A program made the translations under genes and the position numbers. This document shows, piece by piece, positions 1-6,289 of a stretch of 9,681 bases of DNA. The DNA comes from Desulfatirhabdium sp040755275 (lineage in GTDB: Bacteria > Desulfobacterota > Desulfobacteria > Desulfobacterales > Desulfatirhabdiaceae). The notes under the pieces were generated by a model. The model did not search any database. It worked only from the letters and a program-made list of their open reading frames with translations, and had not been told where the DNA came from. The stretch lies in NCBI GenBank assembly GCA_040755275.1, contig JBFMBE010000131.1:1-9681 (forward strand), written 5' to 3'. Position 1 is the stretch's first letter. Every line of letters starts with the position of its first letter.

Positions 1-265
1 CGACGCCAGGTCTTCAAGTTGGAATGGTAAAGGCCTTCCCGTCGAAGAAGAGCCCCCAGTTCGCCAGGAGTCTTGCACTGGTCGGCTCTTCGAAGAATAT
101 CCAGCTTATACTGCGCGGTAAACACTCTTTTCGTAGGCTTTTCTAAGACCTCGGTGTCATTAGGTTGCGCCCTTCCGACGCTGCCTCGGACATGCTCTGC
201 CTGCCCGACAGCATCTCCAGGGCGCACATTTTGGGGCCAAGTGGGGTTGATTTATTCGTGCTCAT
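1..265 (-). pseudogene. IS3-family transposase OrfA, N-terminal part, probably frameshifted
   Basis: OrfA of IS3-family elements is the helix-turn-helix protein that works with the DDE transposase OrfB. The leftward translation contains KRVFTAQYKLDILRRADQC followed by TPGELGALLRREGLYHSNLK and TWR, the typical start of this OrfA group, and then runs off the window. An ATG at 265 has an excellent AGGAGG (bases 275-280) nine bases upstream. From that ATG the frame reads MSTNKSTPLGP and then hits a TAG before the conserved part. The conserved frame joins it seamlessly if one C is added to the four-C run read leftwards at 236-233, giving GPQNVRPGDAVGQ. I therefore read a one-base deletion near 233-236. 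A GTG at 227 could instead start the conserved frame, but it has no comparable ribosome site. Confidence 0.65.
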
Positions 266-334
266 ATCCGTATCCCTCCTTTCGCCCTCTACATTATGTT
301 TTCTTGATCAATCTGTCCAACTCTTATTGGCACA
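1..334 (-). mobile_element. IS3-family insertion sequence, left-end part (cut by window edge)
   Basis: The leftward reading frame from 265 to 1 encodes the start of an IS3-type OrfA, so the 5' end of an insertion sequence enters from the left edge. Upstream of that gene, read leftwards, is TGTGCCAATAAGAGTTGGAC starting at 334. It resembles the terminal repeats of IS150-like IS3 elements, which share an AATAAG-TTGGACA-type core, so I place the element end near 334. This boundary is an inference: the partner repeat and any target-site duplication are outside the window. The end lies about 40 bases from the 3' end of the neighbouring broken membrane-protein gene. Confidence 0.6.
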
Positions 335-376
335 GAGGGATCTGCTTTTACGCTTCTTTTAAACCGGTTCGCTAAT

Positions 377-1486
377 TCAATGGCATTGGTTTGAAGGTTC
401 CATTTCATCAACCAAAATTCTATTTTCCGTAACTCCTGACGAATGATTTTGAGTTTGATGGGTCTTTTGAAGCAGTATATAAAAAATAGAAAGTCCCCCA
501 ATATTAAATGCTATACTTATAAAGCTATAAGCATATAAAAATGTGCTTTGCTCTATATCTGAAAAAAATACTCGAAATGTTTGAGCCGCCATCAGAAAAT
601 AAATTAAGTATAAAGGGTATGGCAGCAGGGCCTTCCACTTCCAATATTTCCACGCTTCAATGGATAAAAAAATCCAACAAACAGTCCAGGTAATATTTTT
701 TCGTGGTTCCACCCCTGCATATCCAGAGAGTAAAATATTTAAAAATGATGCAATTACAAATGCAGAAATTAGCGATGCCCACGACTTCCATGATTTCCAA
801 TGAAATAATTTAAATTTTGGGATCGGTTTAGATTTTGAATCACCTGGTACATCCTTTTGATAACCAATTTTATCTATGATTGTGGTGGCTGAAAAATGTT
901 TATTGGCTTTCGTTTCTCTTTTTGATTCTTTATATCTCTTAATAATCATCACTACAACGTACACAACAATTATTGCGATCAAGGGCCAAAGGATAACATT
1001 CCAATTCTCCCCTGATGGTGTTGTTTCTGATTGCGATACTTGTCTATTGCTCGATCGCCGATAATTATCTTCCTCGATAATAGACTGAATTCCGACTCGT
1101 TTTTTCCACTCTTCATATGATGGATATTTTCTGTCATCGCCACTGCGGACAAAGAAGTCTTTGGCTACTTCTTCTAATGAAGTGTTTCCAAAATAATGCT
1201 TGTTGGCTTCATAGTACCCCCTGATATCAACTCTTACAGAAGGTGATTGTTGGAAATCATTTGTATTTTCGGATTCATGCTGTCGTTGCTTCTCTTCATC
1301 ATGGATTTTCTTTTCTTTCAATCTCGCATCGTAATAATCAGGATTGATTTCTTTAGGCAATTGATCAATAGGCTTTGTTCGCAAATTAGGCGTACTCTTA
1401 GACTGCAAACCTTGGGAAGCTCGTTTTTGCGTCCTGTATTCTTCATTTGATTTTGTTTGATTGTTATCACCTTGATGATCTGCAGG
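377..1486 (-). pseudogene. C-terminal 370-codon part of a frameshifted multi-spanning membrane protein
   Basis: I do not recognise this family. This is the long second piece of a gene whose start lies at 1682; the two frames join at the eight-G run 1485-1492. Joined, the product would be 434 residues. The piece starts with a hydrophilic, charged stretch rich in K, E and Q. Around joined residues 176-209 is a compact soluble motif with RKYPSYEEWKKRVGIQ followed by IIEED. Five hydrophobic segments follow at about joined residues 228-247, 300-320, 331-346, 353-373 and 379-405. The piece could be translated alone from a TTG at 1408, but that codon has no clear ribosome site and the frame is open well upstream of it. 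Base composition is clearly more AT-rich than in the genes to the right, which suggests acquired DNA. A different frame gives an alternative, more protein-like C-terminus across 334-501. Confidence 0.6.
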
Positions 1487-1492
1487 GGGGGG
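1485..1492 (-). repeat. Run of eight G (C8 on the coding strand) at the frameshift point
   Basis: This homopolymer sits exactly where the signal-peptide frame and the membrane-domain frame must be joined. With seven bases the 434-residue protein is in frame; with eight it terminates at 1467. Such tracts slip during replication, and also in some sequencing chemistries. Confidence 0.8.
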
Positions 1493-1682
1493 TAATGGGT
1501 GAAGAAGTGTTCCTTTGATTTTGAATAGATGCCGCTCTTTTTCTCCTTATTTCATACCATTCAGATTCAGACACTTCCGTTCCATCAGCATCGAAATATC
1601 TTATTTCACGTGCAATACTCAAATTCGATAACATGATGGAGAGGCAAATAAAAAATACATTGATTTGAATATTTATATTCAT
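1488..1682 (-). pseudogene. N-terminal part (signal peptide) of the frameshifted membrane protein
   Basis: The ATG at 1682 is preceded by GAGG (1690-1693) with seven bases between, a convincing start. The first 24 residues are a hydrophobic export signal (MNINIQINVFFICLSIMLSN then LSIA), so the mature N-terminus would be periplasmic. Next comes IRYFDADGTEVSESEWYEIR, a short segment like those opening small periplasmic domains. As the sequence stands, the frame crosses the G run and stops at 1467 after about 70 residues. Dropping one base of the run carries it into the open frame of the next piece (PITPPADHQG and onward). The two pieces together are best read as one gene of 434 codons, either inactivated or switched off. 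Confidence 0.65.
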
Positions 1683-1714
1683 AATAATTCCTCATTTTTG
1701 ATAAACAACATGTT

Positions 1715-2029
1715 TGATGAAGTCGCAAAAAGTCGGAGCTACCCGGATTTAGTTCTTTGTCGGGCCTGAGCATGGCGGAGCAACCGCCTTTTGATGCTGC
1801 AGCGGATGCTTGTTTGAAACCGCCGGAGATCGTTGGGCCGGGCGTCCTTCAACGAAGTACAATCGTATGAAAATCAATCCGTTCCGTTTGGATGGCCTGT
1901 ATCGAATTACTGCCCTGACGTCCGGCCCTTACGAGCTCGGACGGCTGAGTTCATCCGATGCAGCGTCAACAGGCGGTTGCTTCGCCATGCGACGATGATA
2001 AGACTATCCGACTTTTTACGATTCCATCA
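1715..2029. mobile_element. Foldback (MITE-like) palindromic element, copy 1, complete, 315 bp
   Basis: The ends are 22-base inverted repeats (1715-1736 and 2008-2029) sharing the core TCGCAAAAAGTCGG or TCGTAAAAAGTCGG and opening with TGATG; they match at 19 of 22 positions. Further in, 1770-1808 pairs with 1952-1990 at 35 of 39 positions (it begins GCATGGCG). An inner block near 1824-1847 (GGGCCGGGCGTCC) pairs with one near 1917-1941. The element is therefore an imperfect palindrome with arms of about 130 bases around a loop of about 70 bases. It holds no transposase, so a non-autonomous MITE-like element is the best reading. No clear target-site duplication is visible. Related copies lie at about 2294-2476 and 9379-9681. 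Confidence 0.75.
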
Positions 2030-2214
2030 TGCTTGAAACTTTTGTTGAAATCCCCCGCTTTAAGGGAACCGCATATAAAGCTGCAAACTGGATACACGTG
2101 GGCCAAACTCGGGGCAGGGGAAAACTCGGCCAACCCTGGGAAAACAATCTGCCGATAAAAGACATCTGGCTATATCCGCTGCATAAACGCTTCCGAGAGC
2201 TGCTCTGCAAATAA
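2029..2214 (+). pseudogene. 3' remnant of a DUF4338/DruA-family gene
   Basis: The 61-residue frame reads LETFVEIPRFKGTAYKAANW, then IHVGQTRGRGKLG, and ends IKDIWLYPLHKRFRELLCK before a TAA. The signatures YKAANW, GxTxGRGK and the closing (I/V)-YPL-x(3)-FR-LLC belong to the C-terminal part of DUF4338 proteins, the family that includes DruA of the Druantia antiphage system. Members occur both in defence islands and scattered near mobile elements, so no defence role follows from a fragment. Full-length members are several hundred residues long. Here the reading frame starts at the last base of the foldback element's right repeat, and everything upstream in the family is missing. There is no ribosome site at the ATG. 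This is almost certainly a dead remnant. Confidence 0.75.
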
Positions 2215-2293
2215 CCCTAATTTTGTAGGCGGTCCTTTCCTTTTTTTGTATTACTGCATAGTCATATTGAGAACTGGTTTACCGAATATTTAC

Positions 2294-2476
2294 GTTCAAC
2301 AAAGTACAATCATATGAAAATCAATCCGTTCCATTTGGATGGCCTGTATCGAATGACTGCCCTGACATCCGGCCCTTACGAGCTCGAGCGGCTGAGTTCT
2401 TCCGCTGCAGCATCAACAGGCGGTTTCCCTGCCAAGCGGCTCAACAGAGACTCACTGACTTGTTGCGACGCCGTCA
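2294..2476. mobile_element. Foldback element, copy 2, left arm lost
   Basis: From about 2294 the sequence closely follows the loop and right arm of copy 1 (AAGTACAATCATATGAAAAT, then GGATGGCCTGTATCGAAT). It ends at 2455-2476 in a degenerate terminal repeat with core CTGACTTGTTGCGA, matching the copy 1 right end at 16 of 22 positions. Its left arm is absent: bases 2215-2293 show no match to the arm and hold nothing I can identify. The inner part of the arm (2364-2392) and CAACAGGCGGTTTCCCTGCC still match the family. The last three bases of the element are the stop codon of the leftward gene next to it. Confidence 0.65.
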
Positions 2477-4108
2477 TTCCTGATTTCCGACGTGTTCCAC
2501 CCTGCAGAACATCAGGGCCGCCCCTTGGTTTTCCTCGATTCTCGGCTTGAACCAGGTGCATCCGCCCCGCTCCAGCTTGAGGTTGAACGCCTTCAGCGCA
2601 TCCAACGTCGCCTGCCGGTCAGAGGATCGATACAGCACATAGATCGCTCCCTCGTGTTCGGCGATCCGATCTGCCATCCATCGGTCGTACCCCGTTGGTT
2701 CGGCATAGAGATTGAAATAGCTCTGAATGCGAAGGAACCGGATCTGGGGGGGAAACAAGGGAATCAGATAGGACAGGGGATCCGTTCCGGTCATGACGAC
2801 GAGGGTGCGGTCCGGATCCGGGATATGCGGTAATTCGGCGCCAAAATAATCCGTTCCCCAGCGGACTCGCCCCCAGTCAGCCGGAACGGTGCTGACCATA
2901 ACGGCTCCCATGCAGATCCAGGCAAGCACACGTCTCCTGCCGACGACATCGTCGAGCTTTCGAATCAACAACCATATGCCGAGCGGCGCCAGCATTTCGA
3001 TGACCATGGCATAGCGAAAAATGCAGAACATTTTCAGCCAGGCCAAATAGGAGAACAACAGGAAGGTGAAGAAAAACGGTTCCATCGACGGGGTTTCGGC
3101 CAGCGGCTGGAAGGAGGGACCACGACTTTCCCCGGACAGCCGCATCGACAACCGGCGAATCACCGCTGCAAGCCCGAACAGGTAGAGGCCCGGAATGCGC
3201 CAGTCCCGAAAGCTCACCTCCGAGATTTCCCGGGGTTCGATGGCAAAACAGAACACCTTCATCAGGTATTCCCCCAAGGTCTGGGGCAGAAAGCGCACGT
3301 CACGATAATCCCCGAGCTGGGCCATCGGGGAATGAAACACGTGGTTGAAATAGGGAAAGAGCGGATTCCCGAAGCGCCGCCACATTTCATACAACCAGAA
3401 GCCCCCCGTGGCTGCCATCCCGATGCACACACCGATCCCGAAAACAAAGGCAAACACGAAGCGGATGACAACAGGCAAGTCGATGGCGAAAAAGGCGATG
3501 CACATTCCGACGGCATACACGGCAGAGGTCTGTTTGAATCCTGCGGCGATACCCACCAGAGATCCTGCTGCCAGCAGGATCGACAAGCGTTCCGTCCATG
3601 TGCCGTTCACGAGACGATCGATGCATTGCAGGAGCAGCAGCAGGCTGAGGAGCACCGGCAGACTGAGCAGGTTGTCGCTGAACATGGTGCCGAGCTCGCT
3701 GATGTTCCCTGCTCCGGCGATGCCGGCAAACGACAGAAAACAAGCGATGATCGCGGTGTCCGCCTCCCGGTGCCGATGGAGAATGCGGGAGGCGATGCCT
3801 ACCATCAGGGGGAAATTCAACCCCTGGATCGATCCGATCAGAAAGGCGGTCAGTTTGGGCGGCAGGTAGGTGACCGAATAGTAGAAAGGGATGTACAGCA
3901 GGGGATTGTAGAAGGTGGCGATCTGTCCGGCAAGGGCATCGAAATCCCATCGTCCGGTCATGAAGGCGTACGGGTTGTAATAATGGTAATTTCGCAGATC
4001 CCAGTTGGCATCCTGGCCGAGAAGGACGGCCACCGCCCCGCAGAGTACCGGCACGCCGACCCAGGAAAGGGCGTTCAGGACGAAATGGGATCGTTTGGAG
4101 GCGAGCAT
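2474..4108 (-). CDS. Putative GT-C-fold membrane glycosyltransferase
   Basis: This 544-residue protein has roughly ten hydrophobic segments. It also has a first periplasmic loop with the acidic motif GQDANWDLRNYHYYNPYAF (D33 and D37), typical of GT-C glycosyltransferases that take sugars from polyprenyl-phosphate donors outside the inner membrane. A second signature, RFGNPLFPYFN, lies near residues 245-255. The last 120 residues or so form a soluble domain with little hydrophobicity. Family and substrate cannot be fixed by eye; sugar addition to a lipid-linked or surface glycan is an inference. The ATG at 4108 follows a weak ribosome site. A promoter lies 90-125 bases upstream, so the gene can be expressed apart from murJ. 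The stop codon overlaps the end of foldback copy 2. A run of seven C in the coding strand (2746-2752) lies within the LFPPQ segment and is currently in frame. Confidence 0.65.
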   Translation of the reverse strand: MLASKRSHFVLNALSWVGVPVLCGAVAVLLGQDANWDLRNYHYYNPYAFMTGRWDFDALAGQIATFYNPLLYIPFYYSVTYLPPKLTAFLIGSIQGLNFPLMVGIASRILHRHREADTAIIACFLSFAGIAGAGNISELGTMFSDNLLSLPVLLSLLLLLQCIDRLVNGTWTERLSILLAAGSLVGIAAGFKQTSAVYAVGMCIAFFAIDLPVVIRFVFAFVFGIGVCIGMAATGGFWLYEMWRRFGNPLFPYFNHVFHSPMAQLGDYRDVRFLPQTLGEYLMKVFCFAIEPREISEVSFRDWRIPGLYLFGLAAVIRRLSMRLSGESRGPSFQPLAETPSMEPFFFTFLLFSYLAWLKMFCIFRYAMVIEMLAPLGIWLLIRKLDDVVGRRRVLAWICMGAVMVSTVPADWGRVRWGTDYFGAELPHIPDPDRTLVVMTGTDPLSYLIPLFPPQIRFLRIQSYFNLYAEPTGYDRWMADRIAEHEGAIYVLYRSSDRQATLDALKAFNLKLERGGCTWFKPRIEENQGAALMFCRVEHVGNQE

Positions 4109-4203
4109 GAAGGATGTCCCGTGGTTCCGAATGGATGTTTCCGGTGAAGGATTGCAGGACCGATTGGAGCGTCGGCCGATCGGATCACCGATGGAATCGG
4201 CGC

Positions 4204-4233
4204 TCTATAGTACAAAAGCGGCCGATCTGTCAA
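4204..4233 (-). promoter_or_regulatory. Sigma70-type promoter for the glycosyltransferase gene
   Basis: Read leftwards there is a perfect TTGACA (4228-4233), an 18-base spacer and TATAGA (4204-4209). The predicted transcript would start near 4197, leaving a leader of about 90 bases before the ATG at 4108. It sits directly behind the murJ stop codon, so the gene is probably not dependent on read-through from murJ. Confidence 0.6.
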
Positions 4234-4234
4234 A

Positions 4235-4250
4235 CGGTCAGAAACGACCG
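4235..4250 (-). terminator. Short hairpin at the murJ stop codon (weak terminator candidate)
   Basis: Read leftwards, CGGTC and GACCG form a five-pair stem around a six-base loop that includes the murJ stop. Only three T follow, and these merge into the next promoter's -35 box, so termination would be inefficient at best. Confidence 0.25.
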
Positions 4251-5794
4251 ATCTTGCGAAGCAACAGCTGCCAACCCTCCAGATGGACCCATCGTCCGAT
4301 CAGCGTCATCATCAACAAAAAGGCCATCCCGACCCCGCAGCATACCAGCATACCGGACACCATCGCAGGCATGGGTGGTAGGACGGCATACATCCCTCGC
4401 CGAAGCGGCTCCAACACCATCCAGATCCCTGCACTGACAAGCGCGAGGGTCCCGATCGATCGGAAAAGCAGAACATGGTCCGGATGGGGATAGGCCCTGG
4501 CCCAAACCCCATAGAGGATCGCGATCTGAAGCCACGCAGCCGCAGACAACCCAAACGCCACCCCTGCAGCGCCAAGAGCTTTCATCAACCAGAAAAACAG
4601 GGGAATGCATCCCAGTGCCACGGCCGTTCCCAGAAGAGACGGGGTCAGGGTATTCTGCAGGGCATAATACCCCCGAACGACAAGCGACTGAGCGGAAAAG
4701 GCGAAACTTCCGATCAGGATCCAGGGCAGCAACGAGGCGGTGAGTTGCGTTGCATCCAAATCGAAATGTCCCCGCTGAAAGAGAACCGTCACGATTTCGT
4801 GTCGAAGCACGATGAGCAGTACGGAAACGGGAATGATGAACGCCAGATACCGAATCGTCCCTCCCAACACCCGATTGAGCTCCGCCATGTTCCCTTCGGC
4901 CGCGAGGCGGGACAGATGGGGATAGGACGCCGTGCCGACGGCCTGACCGAAGACACCGGCCAACATGAACACGATGCGCAACCCATAATTGATGGCTGCA
5001 ATGCTGCCTGTCGTCAGATAGGAGCCGAAGAACCGGTAGAAGATTTCCGTCGAAAAACTCATGCCCATGCCCAGAATGAGCGGCAGTGTGGTCAACAGGT
5101 ATTGCCTGAGCACCGGATGTCGCAGGCGAACCGGCCCATACCACCGCATGCCGACTCTTCGAGCCCCGAACCACTGAAGAACGAGGTGACCGACAAGGGC
5201 TCCGGTCAGCACCCCCCACGAAAACCCCTCCATGCCGATCCATCTGCCAAGAAGCAGACCACCGGTGATGATGCCGGCATTGTAGATCAGGGGAGCGAGA
5301 GCCGGAAACAGAAACCGACCCCTCGCATACTGGACTGCAGAGAGCAGCCCGCCGATGAAGAAGCAACCCTGGGCAGGCAGCAGAATGCGGCTCATGCGGA
5401 CAGCGGTCTTCAGGACATGGGGGTCTTGCAGCCCCGGAGCAAGCCAATGGAGAAGCTCTTCGGTAAACACCCAGGCCAGCCCCAGGGCTGCCGTCATCAG
5501 CAGCCCGAAACCGCACAGAATGATCCAAAAGCTCCTCCAGCCTTCCTCCTCGTTTCCGGCCACCAGAAACCGGGTGAAGATGGGAATGAACGTGATGGAC
5601 AGAAACCCGCTTCCGGAGGCATGGTTGAGAATTTCGGGTACGAGAAAGGCGATCTGGTAGGCATCTACGTCGGAGCCCACACCGCCGATCCAGGCAATGG
5701 CCATTTCCCGGACCAGACCCAGCACCCGACTCAGAAACACCGATGCCATCAGGATCAGAGATACCTTACCGATCTGTTTTCCGGAATCGCTCAT
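4238..5794 (-). CDS. murJ: MurJ/MviN-family lipid II (or related polyprenyl-glycan) flippase
   Basis: MurJ moves the peptidoglycan precursor lipid II across the inner membrane. The 518-residue protein has the family's length and about 14 membrane segments. It opens with the family start SRVLGLVREMAIAWIGG and keeps later landmarks: YGLR-IVFMLAGVFGQAVGT around 270-288, PHLSR at 292-296, LFQRGHFD at 338-345 and ALQNTLTP at 378-385. By eye, the arginines and aspartate essential in E. coli MurJ map to R23, R29, D44 and R273, but the position of E. coli R52 appears to be N57, in PEILNHASGSG where most members carry NLLRR. The protein may thus be a divergent member handling another lipid-linked glycan, which would suit the glycosyltransferase next door. 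The ATG at 5794 is the natural start, with only a weak ribosome site. Confidence 0.85.
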   Translation of the reverse strand: MSDSGKQIGKVSLILMASVFLSRVLGLVREMAIAWIGGVGSDVDAYQIAFLVPEILNHASGSGFLSITFIPIFTRFLVAGNEEEGWRSFWIILCGFGLLMTAALGLAWVFTEELLHWLAPGLQDPHVLKTAVRMSRILLPAQGCFFIGGLLSAVQYARGRFLFPALAPLIYNAGIITGGLLLGRWIGMEGFSWGVLTGALVGHLVLQWFGARRVGMRWYGPVRLRHPVLRQYLLTTLPLILGMGMSFSTEIFYRFFGSYLTTGSIAAINYGLRIVFMLAGVFGQAVGTASYPHLSRLAAEGNMAELNRVLGGTIRYLAFIIPVSVLLIVLRHEIVTVLFQRGHFDLDATQLTASLLPWILIGSFAFSAQSLVVRGYYALQNTLTPSLLGTAVALGCIPLFFWLMKALGAAGVAFGLSAAAWLQIAILYGVWARAYPHPDHVLLFRSIGTLALVSAGIWMVLEPLRRGMYAVLPPMPAMVSGMLVCCGVGMAFLLMMTLIGRWVHLEGWQLLLRKIGRF

Positions 5795-5810
5795 GCATGG
5801 TCCATCGTCA

Positions 5811-5839
5811 TTGACAATCGAGGGGAGAAAGCATACTTT
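5811..5839 (+). promoter_or_regulatory. Promoter for the small acidic-tail protein
   Basis: A perfect TTGACA (5811-5816) is followed after 17 bases by TACTTT (5834-5839). It lies in the divergent gap behind the murJ start and points to the rightward gene at 5914. The -10 is weak, so extra activation is possible. Confidence 0.45.
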
Positions 5840-5913
5840 TCAGCCGTTACAATGACCGTTCACCACAGGTGAAGCAAACGCAATCGAACCCTATGCTTTT
5901 GATCGGAGATGCC

Positions 5914-6258
5914 ATGTCCGAATCCTTCCATGTACCGGATGACATGATCGGTGCCTTCAACCGCCTGATGAACCGGATTCCACCGGAATTGCGGGAAGAC
6001 GAAACGATCCGCGGCAAGGCCCTGTCCTTTCTCAAATTGGGCGGAGAGCCGCTGGCCCGGCAATGGGCCGAAACGATGAAGAAATCCTTTCCGGATGCAG
6101 CCACCCTCTTCAAACGTCCGGTTCGCGAACCCCAGACCGACGATGCCGAATCGGCCGATGCTGCCGAAACAGCCGAGGAAGAAGTTGTTGCAGAGGAAGA
6201 TGAAGCTTTCGCATCGGAAATCGATGACGACATCGTCGATCCTGCGGAATTCGATTGA
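5914..6258 (+). CDS. Small soluble protein of unknown function with acidic tail
   Basis: I do not recognise a named family. The protein has two parts. Residues 1-70 look folded and helical, with FHVPDDMIGAFNRLMNRIPP, then LREDETIRGKALSFLKLGG and LARQWAETMKKSFP. Residues 71-114 are low-complexity, dominated by A, D and E, and end DPAEFD. There is no signal peptide or membrane segment, so it should be cytosolic. I chose the ATG at 5914 (114 residues) because GGAG lies five bases upstream. The frame is open back to a GTG at 5869 and an ATG at 5893, but neither has a ribosome site. The gene is divergent from murJ and converges on hisD with a 31-base gap. The acidic tail suggests binding to a basic or nucleic-acid-binding partner, which is only a guess. 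Confidence 0.6.
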   Translation: MSESFHVPDDMIGAFNRLMNRIPPELREDETIRGKALSFLKLGGEPLARQWAETMKKSFPDAATLFKRPVREPQTDDAESADAAETAEEEVVAEEDEAFASEIDDDIVDPAEFD

Positions 6259-6289
6259 GCTGGCCGCTGCCTCTTCCCAAACGATCCGA

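Noticed and set aside
2029..2214. Intact Druantia defence gene
   Set aside because: Only the last 61 codons of a DUF4338-type gene are present, and no DruE-like helicase or other Druantia partner is in the window.
2215..2293. Possible gene or site between the DruA remnant and foldback copy 2
   Set aside because: It is short and AT-rich with a T run but has no hairpin, promoter pair or reading frame I can support.
1715..2476. CRISPR array or tandem repeat
   Set aside because: The repeated units are long, palindromic and dispersed, with no regular short repeats or spacers.
3332..4147. A 271-codon rightward open frame
   Set aside because: It is antisense to the multi-spanning glycosyltransferase and reads as hydrophilic, low-quality protein rich in Q, D and H. 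It is the usual shadow of a membrane-protein gene.
4230..5528. A 432-codon leftward open frame in another frame of murJ
   Set aside because: It overlaps murJ on the same strand and is full of S, R, H and C in no domain-like order. The murJ frame has clear family motifs.
4475..5872. A 465-codon rightward open frame
   Set aside because: It is the antisense shadow of murJ, rich in Q, P, H and R with no recognisable domain.
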